64,000 nt of DNA, from NCBI RefSeq assembly GCF_036898095.1, contig NC_090757.1, positions 63,371,081 to 63,435,080 on the forward strand. Reading direction: 5' to 3'. The notes beneath the pieces are model-generated. The model searched no databases. It saw only the letters and a list, made by a program, of their open reading frames with translations, and had not been told where the DNA came from. A program made the translations under genes and the position numbers. Position 1 is the stretch's first letter. Each line of letters opens with the position of its first letter. Source of the stretch: Palaemon carinicauda (lineage: Eukaryota; Arthropoda; Malacostraca; Decapoda; Palaemonidae). Positions 14,801-28,480 of the stretch are shown here, piece by piece.

Positions 14801-15674
14801 GAAATTAGGTCCCGTACCTTCTTGTCTTGTTCTGTTGATATGACAGACTGCTGGACAAGTAAGGGGTAATTTGATAATCCGAAATTAGTTCCCGTACCTT
14901 CTTGTCTTGTCCTATTGATATGACAGAATGCTGGACAAGTAAGAGGTCAGTTATTAATCAGAAATTAGTTCCCATACCTTCTTGTCTCGTCTCATTGATA
15001 TGACAGACTGCTGGACAAGTAAGGGGCCAGTTAATAATCCAAAATTATTTCCCGTACCTTCTTGTCTTGTCCTATTGATATGACAGACTGCTGGACAAGT
15101 AAGGGGTAATTCAATAATCCGAAATTAGTTGCCGTGCCTTTTCGTCTTGTCCTATTGATATGGCAGACTGCTGGACAAGTAAAGGGTAATTTAATAATAC
15201 AAAATTAGTTCTCGTACCTTCTTGTCGTGTCCTGTTGATATGATACACTGCTGGACAAGTAAGGGGTACTCTAATAATCCGAAATTAGTTACCATGCTTT
15301 TTTGTCTTGTCCTATCGATATGGCAGACTGCTGGACAAGTAAAGGGTAATTTAATAATCCAAAATTAGTTCCCATACCTTCTTGTGTTGTCCTATTTATA
15401 TGACAGAATGCTGGACAAGTAAAGGGTAATTTAATAATCCGAAATTAGTTCCCCTACCTTCTTGTCTTGTCCTATTTATATGACAGAATGCTGGACAACT
15501 AAGGGGTAATATAATAATCAGAAATTAGGACCCGTACTTTCTTGTCTTGTCCTGTTGATATGACAGATTGCTGGACAAGTAAGGGGTAAATTAATAATCC
15601 GAAATTAGTACCCGCACCTTCTTGTCTTGTCTTATTGATATGACAGAATGCTGGACAAGTAAAGGGTCAGTTAA

Positions 15675-15970
15675 CCCTTTTACCCCCAAAGGACGTACTG
15701 GTACGTTTCACAAAGCTCATCCCTTCACCCCATGGACATACCGGTACGTCCTTGAAAAAAATGCTATTTACATTTTTTTTCATAATTTTCATAATTTTTT
15801 GAGAAACTTAAGGCATTTTCCAAGAGAATAAGACCAACCTGACCTCTCTATGATGAAAATTAAGGCTGTTAGAGCAATTTTGTAAAAATATACTGCAAAC
15901 TGTGCTTGAACAAAAAAAACCTTCTGGGGTTAAGGGCTGGAAAGTTCCAAATAGCCTGGGGGTAAAAGGG
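15675..15970. mobile_element. piggyBac-type MITE, copy 2 (296 bp)
   Basis: This is the same element as at 4,200, with TTAA at 15,671-15,674 and 15,971-15,974. The 45 bases to its left are identical to those beside the other two copies, so the copies descend from one insertion that was carried along when the array duplicated. A short open frame starting in the satellite and running into the element (15,622-15,831) has no features of a gene. Confidence 0.9.
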
Positions 15971-18900
15971 TTAATAATCAGAAATTAGTTCCCATACCTT
16001 CTTGTCTTGTCCAATTGATATGACAGACTGCTGGACAAGTAAGGGGCCAGTTAATAATCCAAAATTAGTACCCGTACCTTCTTGTCTTGTCCTATTGATA
16101 TGACAGACTGCTGGACAAGTAAGGGGTAATTTAATAATCCGAAATTAGTTCCCGTGCCTTCTTGTCTTGTCCTATTGATATGGCAGACTGTTGGACAACT
16201 AAGGGGTAATTTAATAATCCAAAATTAGTTCTCGTACCTTCTTGTCGTGTCCTGTTGATGTGATAGACTGCTGGACAAGTAAGGGGTAATCTAAAAATCC
16301 GAAATTAGTTCCCATACCTTCTTGTCTTGTCCCATTGATATGACAGACTGCTGGACAAGTAAGGGGCCAGTTAATAATCCGAAATTAGTTCCCGTACCTT
16401 CTTGTCTTCTCCTATTGATATGACAGATTGCTGGACAAGTAAGGGGTAATTTAATAATCCAAAATTAGTTCCCATACCTTGTTGTCTTTTCCTATTGATA
16501 TGGTAGTACTACTGGACAAGTAAAGGGTAATTTAATAATCCAAAATTAGTTCTCATACCTCCTTCTCTTGTCCTATTGATATGGCAGACTGCTGGACAAG
16601 TAAAGAGTAATTTAATAATCCAAAATTAGTTCCCATACCTTCTTGTCTTGTCCTATTGATATGGCAGACTGCTGGACAAGTAAAGGGTAATTTAATAATC
16701 CAAAATTAGTTCCCATACCTTCTTGTCTTGTCCTATTGATATGGCAGACTGCTAGACAAGTAAAGGGGAATTTAATAATCCGAAATTAGTACCCATACCT
16801 TCTTGTCTTATCCTGTTGATATAACAGACTGCTGGACAATTAAGGGGTAATTCAATACTCCGAAATTAGGTCTTGTACCTTCTTGTCTTGTCCTATTGAT
16901 ATGACAGACTGCTGGATACGTAATGCGTAATTTAATAATCCCAAATTAGTTCCCGTACCTTCTTGTCTTGTCCTGTTGATATGACAGACTGCTGTACAAG
17001 TAATGGGTAATTTGATAATCCAAAATTAGTTCCCATACCTTGTTGTCTTGTCCTAATGATATGACAGACTGTTGGACAAGTAAGGGGTAATTTATTAATC
17101 TGAAATTTGTTCCTGTAGCTTCTTATCTTGCCCTATTGATATAACAGACTGCTGGACAAGTAATGGGTAATTTGATAATCCGAAATTAGTTCCCATACCT
17201 TTTTGTCTTGTCCTATTGATATAACAGACTGCTGGACAAGTAATGGGTAATTTTATAATCCGAAATTAGTTCCCATACCTTATTGTCTTGTTCGATTGAT
17301 ATGACAGACTGCTAGACAAGTAAGGGGTAATTTAATAATCCAAAATTAGTTCCTGTACCTTCTTGTCTTCTGCTATTGATAAGGCAGACTGCTGGACAAT
17401 AAGGGGAAATTTAATAATCGGAAATTAGTTACCATACCTTCTTGTGTTGTCCTTTTGATATGACCGACTGCTGGACAAGTAAGGGGTAATTCAATAATCC
17501 GAAATTAGTACCTGTAAATTCTTTTCTTGTTGTATTGGTATGACAGACTTCTGGACAAGTAAGGGGCCAGTTAATAATCCAAAATTAGGTCCCGTAACTT
17601 TTTGTGTTGTCCTATTGATATGGCAGACTGCTAAACAATAAAGGGCTAATTTGATAATCCGAAATTAGTTTCCTTACCTTGTTGTTTTGTCCTGTTGATA
17701 TGACAGACTGCTGGACAAGTTAGGGGTAATTTAATAATCCGAAATTAGTTTCTGTACCTTCTTGTCTTGTCCTATTGATATGACAGACTGCTGGACAAGT
17801 AAAGGGCCAGTTAATAATATGAAATTAGGTCCCGTACCTTCTTGTCATGTCCTATTGATATGACAGTCTGCTGGACAAGTAAGGGGCCAGTTAATAATCT
17901 GAAATTTGGTCCCGTAACTTCTTGTGTTGTCCTATTGATATGGCAGACTGCTAGACAATTAAGGGCTAATTTAATAATCCGAAATTAGTTTTTGTACCTT
18001 TTTCTCTTGTCCTATTGATATGACGGACTGCTGGACAAATAAGGGGCCAGTTAATAATCTGAAATTAGTTCCTGTACCTTCTTGTCATGTCCTATTGATA
18101 TAACAGACTGCTGGACAAGTAAGGGGCCAGTTAATAATCCGAAATTAGGTCCCTTAACTTCTTGTGTTGTCCTATTTATATGGCAGACTGCTAGACAATT
18201 AAGGGCTAATTTAATAATCCGAAATTAGTTCCCGTACCTTCTTTTGTTGTCTTATTGATATGGCAGACTGCTAGAAAATTATGGGCTAATTTAATAATCC
18301 GAAATTAGTTTTTGTACCTTTTTCTCTTGTCCTATTGATATCACGGACTGCTGGACAATTAAGGGGCCAGTTAATAATCTGAAATTAGTTCCCGTACCTT
18401 CTTGTCATGTCCTATTGATATGACAGTCTTCTGTACAAGTAAGGGGCCAGTTGATAATTCGAAATTAGGTCCCGTACCTTCTTGTCTTTTCGTATTGATA
18501 TTACAGACTGCTGGACAAGTAAGGAGTAATTAAATAATCCGAAATTATTTTCTGTGCCTTCTTGTCCTGTCTTATTGATATGACATACTGCTGGACAAGT
18601 AATGGGTAATTTGATAATCCGAAATTAGTTCCCATACATTGTTGTCTTTTCCTATTGATATAACAGACTGCTGGACAAGTGAGGGGTAATTTAATAATCT
18701 GAAATTAGTAACCGTACTTTTTTGTCTCGTCCTATTGATATGACCAACTGCTGGACAAGTAAGGGTAATTTAATAATCCGAAATTAGTTCCCGTAAATTC
18801 TTGTCTGGTCCTATTGATATGGCAGACTTCTGGACAAGTAAAGGGTAATGTAATAATCCAAAATTAGTTTTCGTACCTTCTTGTCGTGTCCTGTTGATAT

Positions 18901-21900
18901 GATAGACTGCTGGACTAGTAAGGGGTAATCTAATAATCCGAAATTAGTTCCCGTGCCTTCTCTTCTTGTCCTATTGATATGGCAGACTGCTGGACAAGTA
19001 AAGGGTAATTTAATAATCCAAAATTAGTACTCGTACCTTATTGTCGTGTCCTGTTGATATGATAGACTGCTGGACAAGTAAGGGGTAATCTGAAATTAGT
19101 TCCCGTGCCTTCTCTTCTTGTCCTATTGATATGGCAGACTGCTGGACAAGTAAAGGATAATTTAATAATCCAAAATTAGTTCCCATACCTTTTTGTCTTG
19201 TCCTATTGATATGACAGACTGCTGGTGAAGTAAAGGGTAATTTAATAATCCAAAATTAGTTCCCATACCTTCTTGTCTTGTCCCATTTATATGTCAGACT
19301 GCTGGACAATTAAGGGGTAATTCAATAATCCCAAATTAGTTCCCATACCTTCTTGTTTTGTCTTAGTGATATGAAAGACTGCTGGACAATTAAGGGGTAA
19401 TTTAATCATCCGAAATTAGTTCCCATCCCTACTTGTCATGTCCTATTGATATGGCAGAACTGCTGGACAAGTAAAGTGTAATTTAATAATCCAAATTTAG
19501 TTCCCATACCTTCTTGTCTTGTCCTATTTATATGGCAGACTGCTGGACAAGTAAAGGGTAATTTAATAATCCAAAATTAGTTCCCATACCTTCTTGTCTT
19601 GCCCTATTGATATGGCAGACTGCTGGACAAGTAAAGGGTAATTTAATAATCCAAAATTAGTTCCCATATCTTCTTGTCTTGTCCTATTGATATGGCAGAC
19701 TGCTGAACAAGTAAAGGGTAATTTAATAATCCAAAATTAGTTCCCATACCTTTTTTTTTGTCCTGTTGATATAACAGACTGCCGGACAATTAAGGGGTAA
19801 TTCAATAATCCTAAATTAGTTCCCATACCTTCTTGTCTTGTCCTATTGATATGACAGACTGCTGGATAAGTAATGCGTAATTTGATAATCCCAAATTAGT
19901 TCCCGTACCTTCTTGTCTTGTCCTGTTGATATGACAGACTGCTGGACAAGTAATGGGTAATTTGATAATCCGAAATTAGTTCCCATACCTTGTTGTCTTG
20001 TCTTAATGATATGACAGACTGCTGGACAAGTAAGGGGTAATTTATTAAGCTGCAATTAGTTCCCATACCTTCTTGTCTTGCCCTATTGATATGACAGACT
20101 GCTGGACAAGTAATGGGTAATTTGATAATCCGAAATTAGTTCCCATACCTTGTTGTCCTGTCATATTGATATGACAGACTGCTGGATAAGTAATGGGTAA
20201 TTTTATAATCCGAAATTAGTTCCCATACCTACTTGTCTTGTTCTATTGATTTGACAGATTGCTGGATATGTGAGGGGTAATTTAATAATCTGAAATGAGT
20301 TCCCATACCTTCTTGTCTTTTCCTATTGATAAGGCAGACTGCTGGACAAGTAAGGGGTAATTTGATAATCCGAAATTAGTTCCCATACCTTCTTGTCTTG
20401 CCCTATTGATATGGCAGACTGCTGGACAAGTAAAGGGTAATTTAATAATCCAAAATTAGTTCCCATACCTTCTTGTCTTGTCCTGTTGATATAACAGACT
20501 GCTGGACAATTAAGGGGTAATTCAATAATCCTAAATTAGTTCCCATACCTTCTTGTCTTGTCCTATTGATATGACAGACTGCTGGATAAGTAATGCGTAA
20601 TTTAATAATCCCAAATTAGTTCCTGTACCTTCTCGTCTTCTCCTGTTGATATGACAGACTGCTGGACAAGTAATGGGTAATTTGATAATTCGAAATTAGT
20701 TCCCATACCTTGTTGTCTTGTCCTAATGATATGACAGACTGCTGGACAAGTAAGGGGTAATTTATTAAGCTGCAGTTAGTTCCCGTACCTTCTTGTCCTG
20801 CCCTATTGATATGACAGACTGCTGGACAAGTAATGGGTTATTTGATAATCCGAAATTAGTTCCCATACCTTGTTGTCTTGTCCTAATGATATGACAGACT
20901 GCTGGACAAGTAAGGGGTAATTTATTAAGCTGCAATTAGTTCCCATACCTTCTTGTCTTGCCCTATTGATATGACAGACTGCTGGATAAGTAATGGGTAA
21001 TTTTATAATCCGAAATTAGTTCCCATACCTACTTGTCTTGTTCTATTGATATGACAGACTGCTGGATAAGTGAGGGGTAATTTAATAATCCGAAATTAGT
21101 TCCCATACCTTCTTGTCTTTTCCTATTGATAAGGCAGACTGCTGGACAAGTAATGGGTAATTTGATAATCCGAAATTAGTTCCCATTCCTTGTTGTCCTG
21201 TCATATTGATATGACAGACTGCTGGATAAGTAATGGGTAATTTTATAATCCGAAATTAGTTCCCATACCTACTTGTCTTGTTCTATTGATATGACCTACT
21301 GCTGGACAAGTAAGGGGTAATTTAATGATCCGAAATTAGTTCCCGTAAATTCTTCTCTCATCGTTTTGGTATGACAGACTTCTGGACAAGTAAAGGGCCA
21401 GTTAATAATACGAAATTAGTTCCCGTACCTTCTTGTCTTGTCCTATTGATATGACAGACTGCTGGACAAGTACGGGGCCAGTTAATAATCCGAAATTAGG
21501 TTCCGTACCTTATTGTGTTGTCCTATTGATATGACCGACTGCTGGCCAAGTAAGGGGTAATTTAATAATCCGAAATTAGTTCCTGTAAATTCTTCTCTCG
21601 TCTTATTGGTATGACAGACTTCTGGACAAGTAAAGGGCCAGTTAATAATCTGAAATTAGTTCCCGTACCTTCTTCTCTTGTTCTATTGATATAACAGACT
21701 GCTGGACAAATAAGGGGCCATTTAATAATCCGAAATTAGGTCCCGTAACTTCTTGTGTTGTCCTATTGATATGGCAGACTGCTAGACAATTAAGGGCTAA
21801 TTTAATAATCTGAAATTAGTTTCTCTACCTTTTTCTTTTGTCCTATTGATATGACGGACTGCTGGATAAATAAGGGGCCAGTTTATAATATGAAATTAGG

Positions 21901-24203
21901 ACCCGTATCTTTTTGTCATGTCCTATTGATATGACAGTCTTCTGGACAAGTGAGGGGCCAGTTAATAATCCGAAATTAGGTCCCATACCTTCTTGTCTTG
22001 TCTTATTGATATGACAGACTGCTGGACAAGTAAGGGGTAATTGAATAATCCGAAATTAGTTTCTGTGCCATCTTGTCCTGTCCTATTGATATGATAAACT
22101 GCTGGACAAGTAAGGGGTAATTTGATAATCCGAAATTAGTTACCGTACCTTCTTGTCTTGTCCTATTGATATGACCAACTGCTGGACAAGTGAAAGGCCA
22201 GTTAATAATCCGAAATTAGTTCCCGGCCTTCTTGTCTTGTCCTATTGATATGGCAGACTGCTGGACAAGTAAAGGGTAATTTAATAATCCAAAATTAGTT
22301 CTCGTACCTTCTTGTCGTGTCCTGTTGATATGGTGGAATGCTGGACAAGTAAGGGGTAATCTAATAATCCGAAATTAGTTTCCGTACCTTCTTGTCTAGT
22401 CCTGTTGATATGACAGACTGCTGGACAAGTAAGGGGTAATTTAATAATCCGAAATTAGGTCCTGTACCTTGTTGTCTTGTCTTATTGATATGACAGATTG
22501 CTGGACAAGTAAGGGGTAATTTAATAATCCGAAATTAGTACCCCTACCTTCTTGTCTTGTCCTGTTGATATGACAGATTGCTGGACAAGTAAGGGGTAAT
22601 TCAATAATCCGAAATTAGTTCCCGTACCTTCTTGTCTTGTCCTATTGATATGACAGATTGCTGGACAAGTAAGGGGCCAGTTAATAATCCGAAATTCGTC
22701 CCATACCTTCTTGTCTTGTTCTGTTGATATGACAGACTGCTGGACAAGTAAGGGGTAATTTGATAATCCGAAATTAGTTCCCGTACCTTCTTGTCTTGTC
22801 CTATTGATATGACAGAATGCTGGACAAGTAAGAGGTCAGTTATTAATCAGAAATTAGTTCCCATACCTTCTTGTCTTGTCCCATTGATATGAAAGACTGC
22901 TGGACAAGTAAGAGGCCAGTTAATAATCCAAAATTAGTTCCCGTACCTTCTTGTCTTGTCCTATTGATATGACAGACTGCTGGACAAGTAAGGGGTAATT
23001 CAATAATCCGAAATTAGTTCCCGTGCCTTTTTGTCTGGTCCTATTGATATGGCAGACTGCTGGACAAGTAAAGGGTAATTTAATAATACAAAATTAGTTC
23101 TCGTACCTTCTTGTCGTGTCCTGTTGATATGATACACTGCTGGATAATTAAGGGGTACTCTAATAATCCGAAATTAGTTACCATGCTTTTTTGTCTTGTC
23201 CTATCGATATGGCAGACTGCTGGACAAGTAAAGGGTAATTTAATAATCCAAAATTAGTTCCCATACCTTCTTGTGTTGTCCTATTGATATGACAGAATGC
23301 TGGACAAGTAAGGGGCCTGTTAATAATCCGAAATTATGTCCCGTACCTTGTTGTCTTGTCCTATTGATGTGGCAGACAGCTGGACAAGTAACGGGTAATT
23401 TAATAATCCGAAATTAGTACCCGTACCTTTTTGTCTTATCCTATTGATATGGCAGACTGCTGGACAAATAAAGGGTAATTTAATAATCCGAAATTAGTTT
23501 CCGTACCTTCTTGTCTTGTCCTGTTGATATAACAGACTGCTGGGCAAGTAATGGGTAATTTAATAATCCGAAATTAGTTCCCCTACCTTCTTGTCTTGTC
23601 CTATTTATATGACAGAATGGTGGACAACTAAGGGGTACTATAATAATCAGAAATTAGTACCCGTACCTTCTTGTCTTGTCTTATTGATATGACAGATCGC
23701 TGGACAAATAAGGGGTAATTTAATAATCCGAAATTAATACCCGTACCTTCTTGTTTTGTCTTATTGATATGACAGATTGCTGGACAAATAAGGGGTAATT
23801 TAATAATCCGAAATTAAGTCCCGTACCTTGTGGTCTTGTCCTATTGATATGACAGATTGCTGGACAAATAAGGGGTAATTTAATAATCCGAAATTAGTAC
23901 CCGTACTTTCTTGTCTTGTCCTGTTGATATGACAGATTGCTGGACAAGTAAGGGGTAAATTAATAATCCGAAATTAGTACCCGTACATTCTTGTCTTGTC
24001 CTGTTGATATGACAGATTGCTGGACATGTAAGGGGTAATTTAATAATCCGAAATTAGGTCCCGAACCTTCTTGTCTTGTGCTGTTGATATGACAGACTGC
24101 TGGACAAGTAAGGGGTAATTTAATAATCCGAAATTAGTTCCCGTACCTTCTTGTCTTGTCTTATTGATATGACAGAATGCTGGACAAGTAAAGGGTCAGT
24201 TAA

Positions 24204-24502
24204 CCCTTTTACCCCCAAAGGACGTACTGGTACTTTTCACAAAGCTCATCCCTTCACCCCATGGACGTACCGGTACGTCCTTGCAAAAAACTGCTATTTA
24301 ATTTTTTTTTTCATAATTTTGATAATTTTTTGAGAAACTTCAGGCATTTTTCAAGAGAATAAGACCAACCTGACCTCTCTATGATGAAAATTAAGGCTGT
24401 TAGAGCAATTTTTGAAAAATATACTGCAAACTGTGCTTGAAAAAAAAATAACCTTCTGGGGTTAAGGGCTGGAAAGTTCCAAATAGCCTGGGGGTAAAAG
24501 GG
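24204..24502. mobile_element. piggyBac-type MITE, copy 3 (299 bp)
   Basis: This is the third copy, with TTAA at 24,200-24,203 and 24,503-24,506 and the same flanking monomers as copies 1 and 2. It has a perfect 18-bp palindrome, GGACGTACCGGTACGTCC, at 24,263-24,280; copies 1 and 2 carry mutated versions. It differs from the others by scattered substitutions and homopolymer length changes. Confidence 0.9.
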
Positions 24503-25849
24503 TTAATAATCAGAAATTAGTTCCCATACCTTCTTGTCTTGTCCCATTGATATGACAGACTGCTGGACAAGTAAGGGGCCAGTTAATAATCCAAAATTAG
24601 TACCCGTACCTTCTTGTCTTGTCCTATTGATATGACAGACTGCTGGACATGTAAGGGGTAATTTAATAATCCGAAATTAGTTCCAGTGCCTTCTTGTCTT
24701 TTCCTATTGATATGGCAGACTGCTGGACAACTAAGGGGTAATTTAATAATCCAAAATTAGTTCTCGTACCTTCTTGTCATGTCCTGTTGATATGATAGAC
24801 TGCTGGACTAGTAAGGGGTAATCTAAAAATCCTAAATTAGTTCCCATTCCTTCTTGTCTTGTCCCATTGATATGACAGACTGCTGGACAACTAAGGGGTA
24901 ATTTAATAATCCAAAATTAGTTCTCGTACCTTCTTGTCGTGTCCTGTTGATATGATAGACTGCTTGACTAGTAAGGGGTAATCTAAAAATCCTAAATTAG
25001 TTCCCATACCTTCTTGTCTTGTCCCATTGATATGACAGACTGCTCGACAAGTAAGGGGCCAGTTAATAATCCAAAATTAGTACCCGTACCTTCTTGTCTT
25101 GTCCTATTGATATGACAGACTGCTGGACAAGTAAGGGGTAATTTAATAATCCGAAATTAGTTCCCGTGCCTTCTTGTCTTTTCCTATTGATATGGCAGAC
25201 TGCTGGACAACTAAGGGGTAATTTAATAATCCAAAATTAGTTCTCGTACCTTCTTGTCTTGTCCTATTGATATGACAGTCTGCTGGACAAGTAAGGGGTA
25301 ATTTAATAATCCGAAATTAGTTCCCGTGCCTTCTTGTCTTTTCCTATTGATATGGCAGACTGCTGGACAACTAAGGGGTAATTTAATAATCCAAAATTAG
25401 TTCTCGTACCTTCTTGTCGTGTCCTGTTGATATGATAGACTGCTGGACTAGTAAGGGGTAATCTAAAAATCCGAAATTAGTTCCCATTCCTTCTTGTCTT
25501 GTCCCATTGATATGACAGACTGCTGGAAAAGTAAGGGGTAATCTAATAATCCGAAATTAGTTCCCGTACCTTCTTGTCTTCTCCTATTAATATGACAGAC
25601 TGCTGGACAAGTAAGGGGTAATTTAATAATCCAAAATTAGTTCCCATACCTTGTTGTCTTGTCCTATTGATATGGTAGAACTGCTGGACAAGTAAGGGTA
25701 ATTTAATAATCCAAAATTAGTTCTCATACCTCCTTCTCTTGTCCTATTGATATGGCAGACTGCTGGGCAAGTAAAGAGTAATTTAATAATCCAAAATTAG
25801 TTCCCATACCCTCTTGTCTTGTCCTATTGATATGGCAGACTGCTGGACA

Positions 25850-28480
25850 AGTAAAGGTAATTTAATAATCCAAAATTAGTTCCCATACCTTCTTGTCTTG
25901 TCCTATTGATATGGCAGACTGCTGGACAAGTAAAGGGGTAATTTAATAATCCTAAATTAGTACCCATACCTTTTTGTCTTGTCCTATTGATATAACAGAC
26001 TGCTGGACAATTAAGGGGTAATTTAATAATCCGAAATTAGTCCTGTACCTTCTTGTCTGTTCCTATTGATATGACAGACTGCTGGACGTAATGCGTAATT
26101 TAATAATCCCGAAATTAGTTCCGTACCTTCTTGTCTTGTCCTATTGATATGACAGACTGCTGGTACAAGTAATGGGTAATTTAATAATCCGAAATTAGTT
26201 CCCATACCTTCTTGTCTTGCCCTGTTGATATGACAGACTGCTGGACAAGTAAGGGGTAATTTATAATCCGAAATTAGTTCCCTGTACCTCCTTGTCTTGC
26301 CCTATGATATAACAGACTGCTGGACAAGTAATGGGTAATTTATAATCCGAAATTAGTTCCCATACCTTCCTTGTCTTGTCCTATTGATATAACAGACTGC
26401 TGGACAAGTAATGGGTAATTTATAATCCGAAATTAGTTCCCATACCTTCTTGTCTTGTCCTATTGATATGACAGACTGCTGGACAAGTAAGGGGTAATTT
26501 AATAATCCGAAATTAGTTCCTGTACCTTCTTGTCTTTCCTATTGATAGGCAGAACTGCAGGACAAGTAAGGGGTAATTTAATAATCCAAAATTAGTTCCA
26601 TACCTACTTGTCTTGTCCTATTGATATGCAGACTGCTGGACAAGTAAGGGGTAATTTAAATAATCCGAAAATTAGTTACCCATTCTTGTCTTGTCCTATT
26701 GATATGACAGACTGCTGGACAAGTAAGGGGTAATTAATAATCCAAAATTAGTCCCGTAACTTCTTGTCTTGTCCTATTGATATGGCAGACTGCTGACAAG
26801 TAAAGGGCTAATTTAATAATCCAAAATTAGTTTCCCGTACCTTCTTGTCTTGTCCTGTTGATATGACAGACTGCTGGACAATAAGGGGTAATTTAATAAT
26901 CCGAAATTAGTTCCCTTACCTTGTTGTCTTGTCCTATTGATATGACAGACTGCTGGACAAGTAAGGGGTAATTTAATAATCCGAAATTAGTTCCCGTACC
27001 TTCTTGTCTTGTCCTATTGATATGACAGACTGCTGGACAAGTAAGGGGTAATTTAATAATCCGAAATTAGTTCCCATATTCTTGTCTTGTCCTATTGATA
27101 TGACAGACTGCTGGACAAGTAAGGGGTAATTTAATAATCTGAAATTAGTTCCCATAAATTCTTCTCTTTTCCTATTGATATGACAGACTGCTGGACAAGT
27201 AAGGGCCAGTTAATAATCCGAAATTAGTTCCCGTACCTTCTTGTTTGTCCTATTGATATAACAGACTGCTGGACAAGTAAGGGGCCATTTAATAATCCGA
27301 AATTAGTTTCCCGTACCTTCTTGTCTTGTCCTATTGATATGACAGACTGCTGGACAATAAGGGCTAATTTAATAATCTGAAATTAGTTTCCCTGTACCTT
27401 CTTGTCATGTCCTATTGATATGACAGACTGCTGGACAAGTAAGGGGCCTGTTAATAATCCTGAAATTAGGTCCCGTACCTTCTTGTCTTGTCTATTGATA
27501 TGACAGACTCTGGACAAGTAAGGGGTAATTAATAATCCGAAATTAGTCCCGTACCTTCTTGTCTTGTCTATTGATATGACAGACTGCTGGACAAGTAAGG
27601 GGTAATTTAATAATCCTGAAATTAGTTCTGTACCTTCTTGTCCTGTCCTATTGATATGACAAACTGCTGGACAAGTAAGGGGTAATTTAATAATCCGAAA
27701 TTAGTTCCTGTATTCTTGTCTTGTCCTATTGATATGACAACTGCTGGACAAGTAAGGGTAATTTAATAATCCGAAATTAGTTCCGTGTAAATTCTTTCTT
27801 GTCCTATTGATATGACAGACTGCTGGACAAGTAAGGGGCCAGTAATAATCCGAAATTAGTTCCCGTACCTTCTTGTCTTGTCCTATTGATATGGCAGACT
27901 GCTGGACAAGTAAGGGGTGATTTAATAATCCGAAATTAGTTCGTGTACCTCTTGTCTTGTCCTATTGGTGGAGATGCTGGACAAGTAAGGGGTAATCTAA
28001 TAATCCGAAATTAGTTCCCATACCTCTTGTCTTGTCCTATTGATATGCAGACTGCTGGACAAGTAAAGGGTAATTCAATAATCCAAAATTAGTTCCCATA
28101 CCATCTTGTCTTGTCCTATTGATATGACAGACTGCTGGCCAAGTAAAGGGTAATTTAATAATCCAAAATTAGTTCCCATACCTTCTTGTCTTGTCCATTA
28201 ATATGACAGACTGCTGGACAATTAAGGGGCCATTTAATAATCCAAAATTAGTACCCATACCTTCTTGTCTTGTCCTATTGATATGACAGACTGCTGGATA
28301 AGTGAAGGGTAATTTAATAATCCAAAATTAGTTCCCATACCTTCTTGTCCTTTCCTATTGATATGACAGACTGCTGGATAAGTAAGGGGAATTTTATAAT
28401 CCGAAATTAGTTACCGTACCTTCTTGTCTTGTCCTATTGATATGACCTACTGCTGGACAACTAAGGGTAATTTAATAATT
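25850..28480. repeat. Indel-rich stretch of the satellite
   Basis: Monomers here are close to consensus in bases but carry many one- to four-base gaps or extra bases (for example AAAGGTAATTT at 25,855, GGACGTAATGCG near 26,086, CCTATGATATAAC near 26,300). Monomer length is no longer a steady 80. On either side, variation is mainly by substitution. This may be poorly polished long-read consensus or a differently evolving block. Confidence 0.65.
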
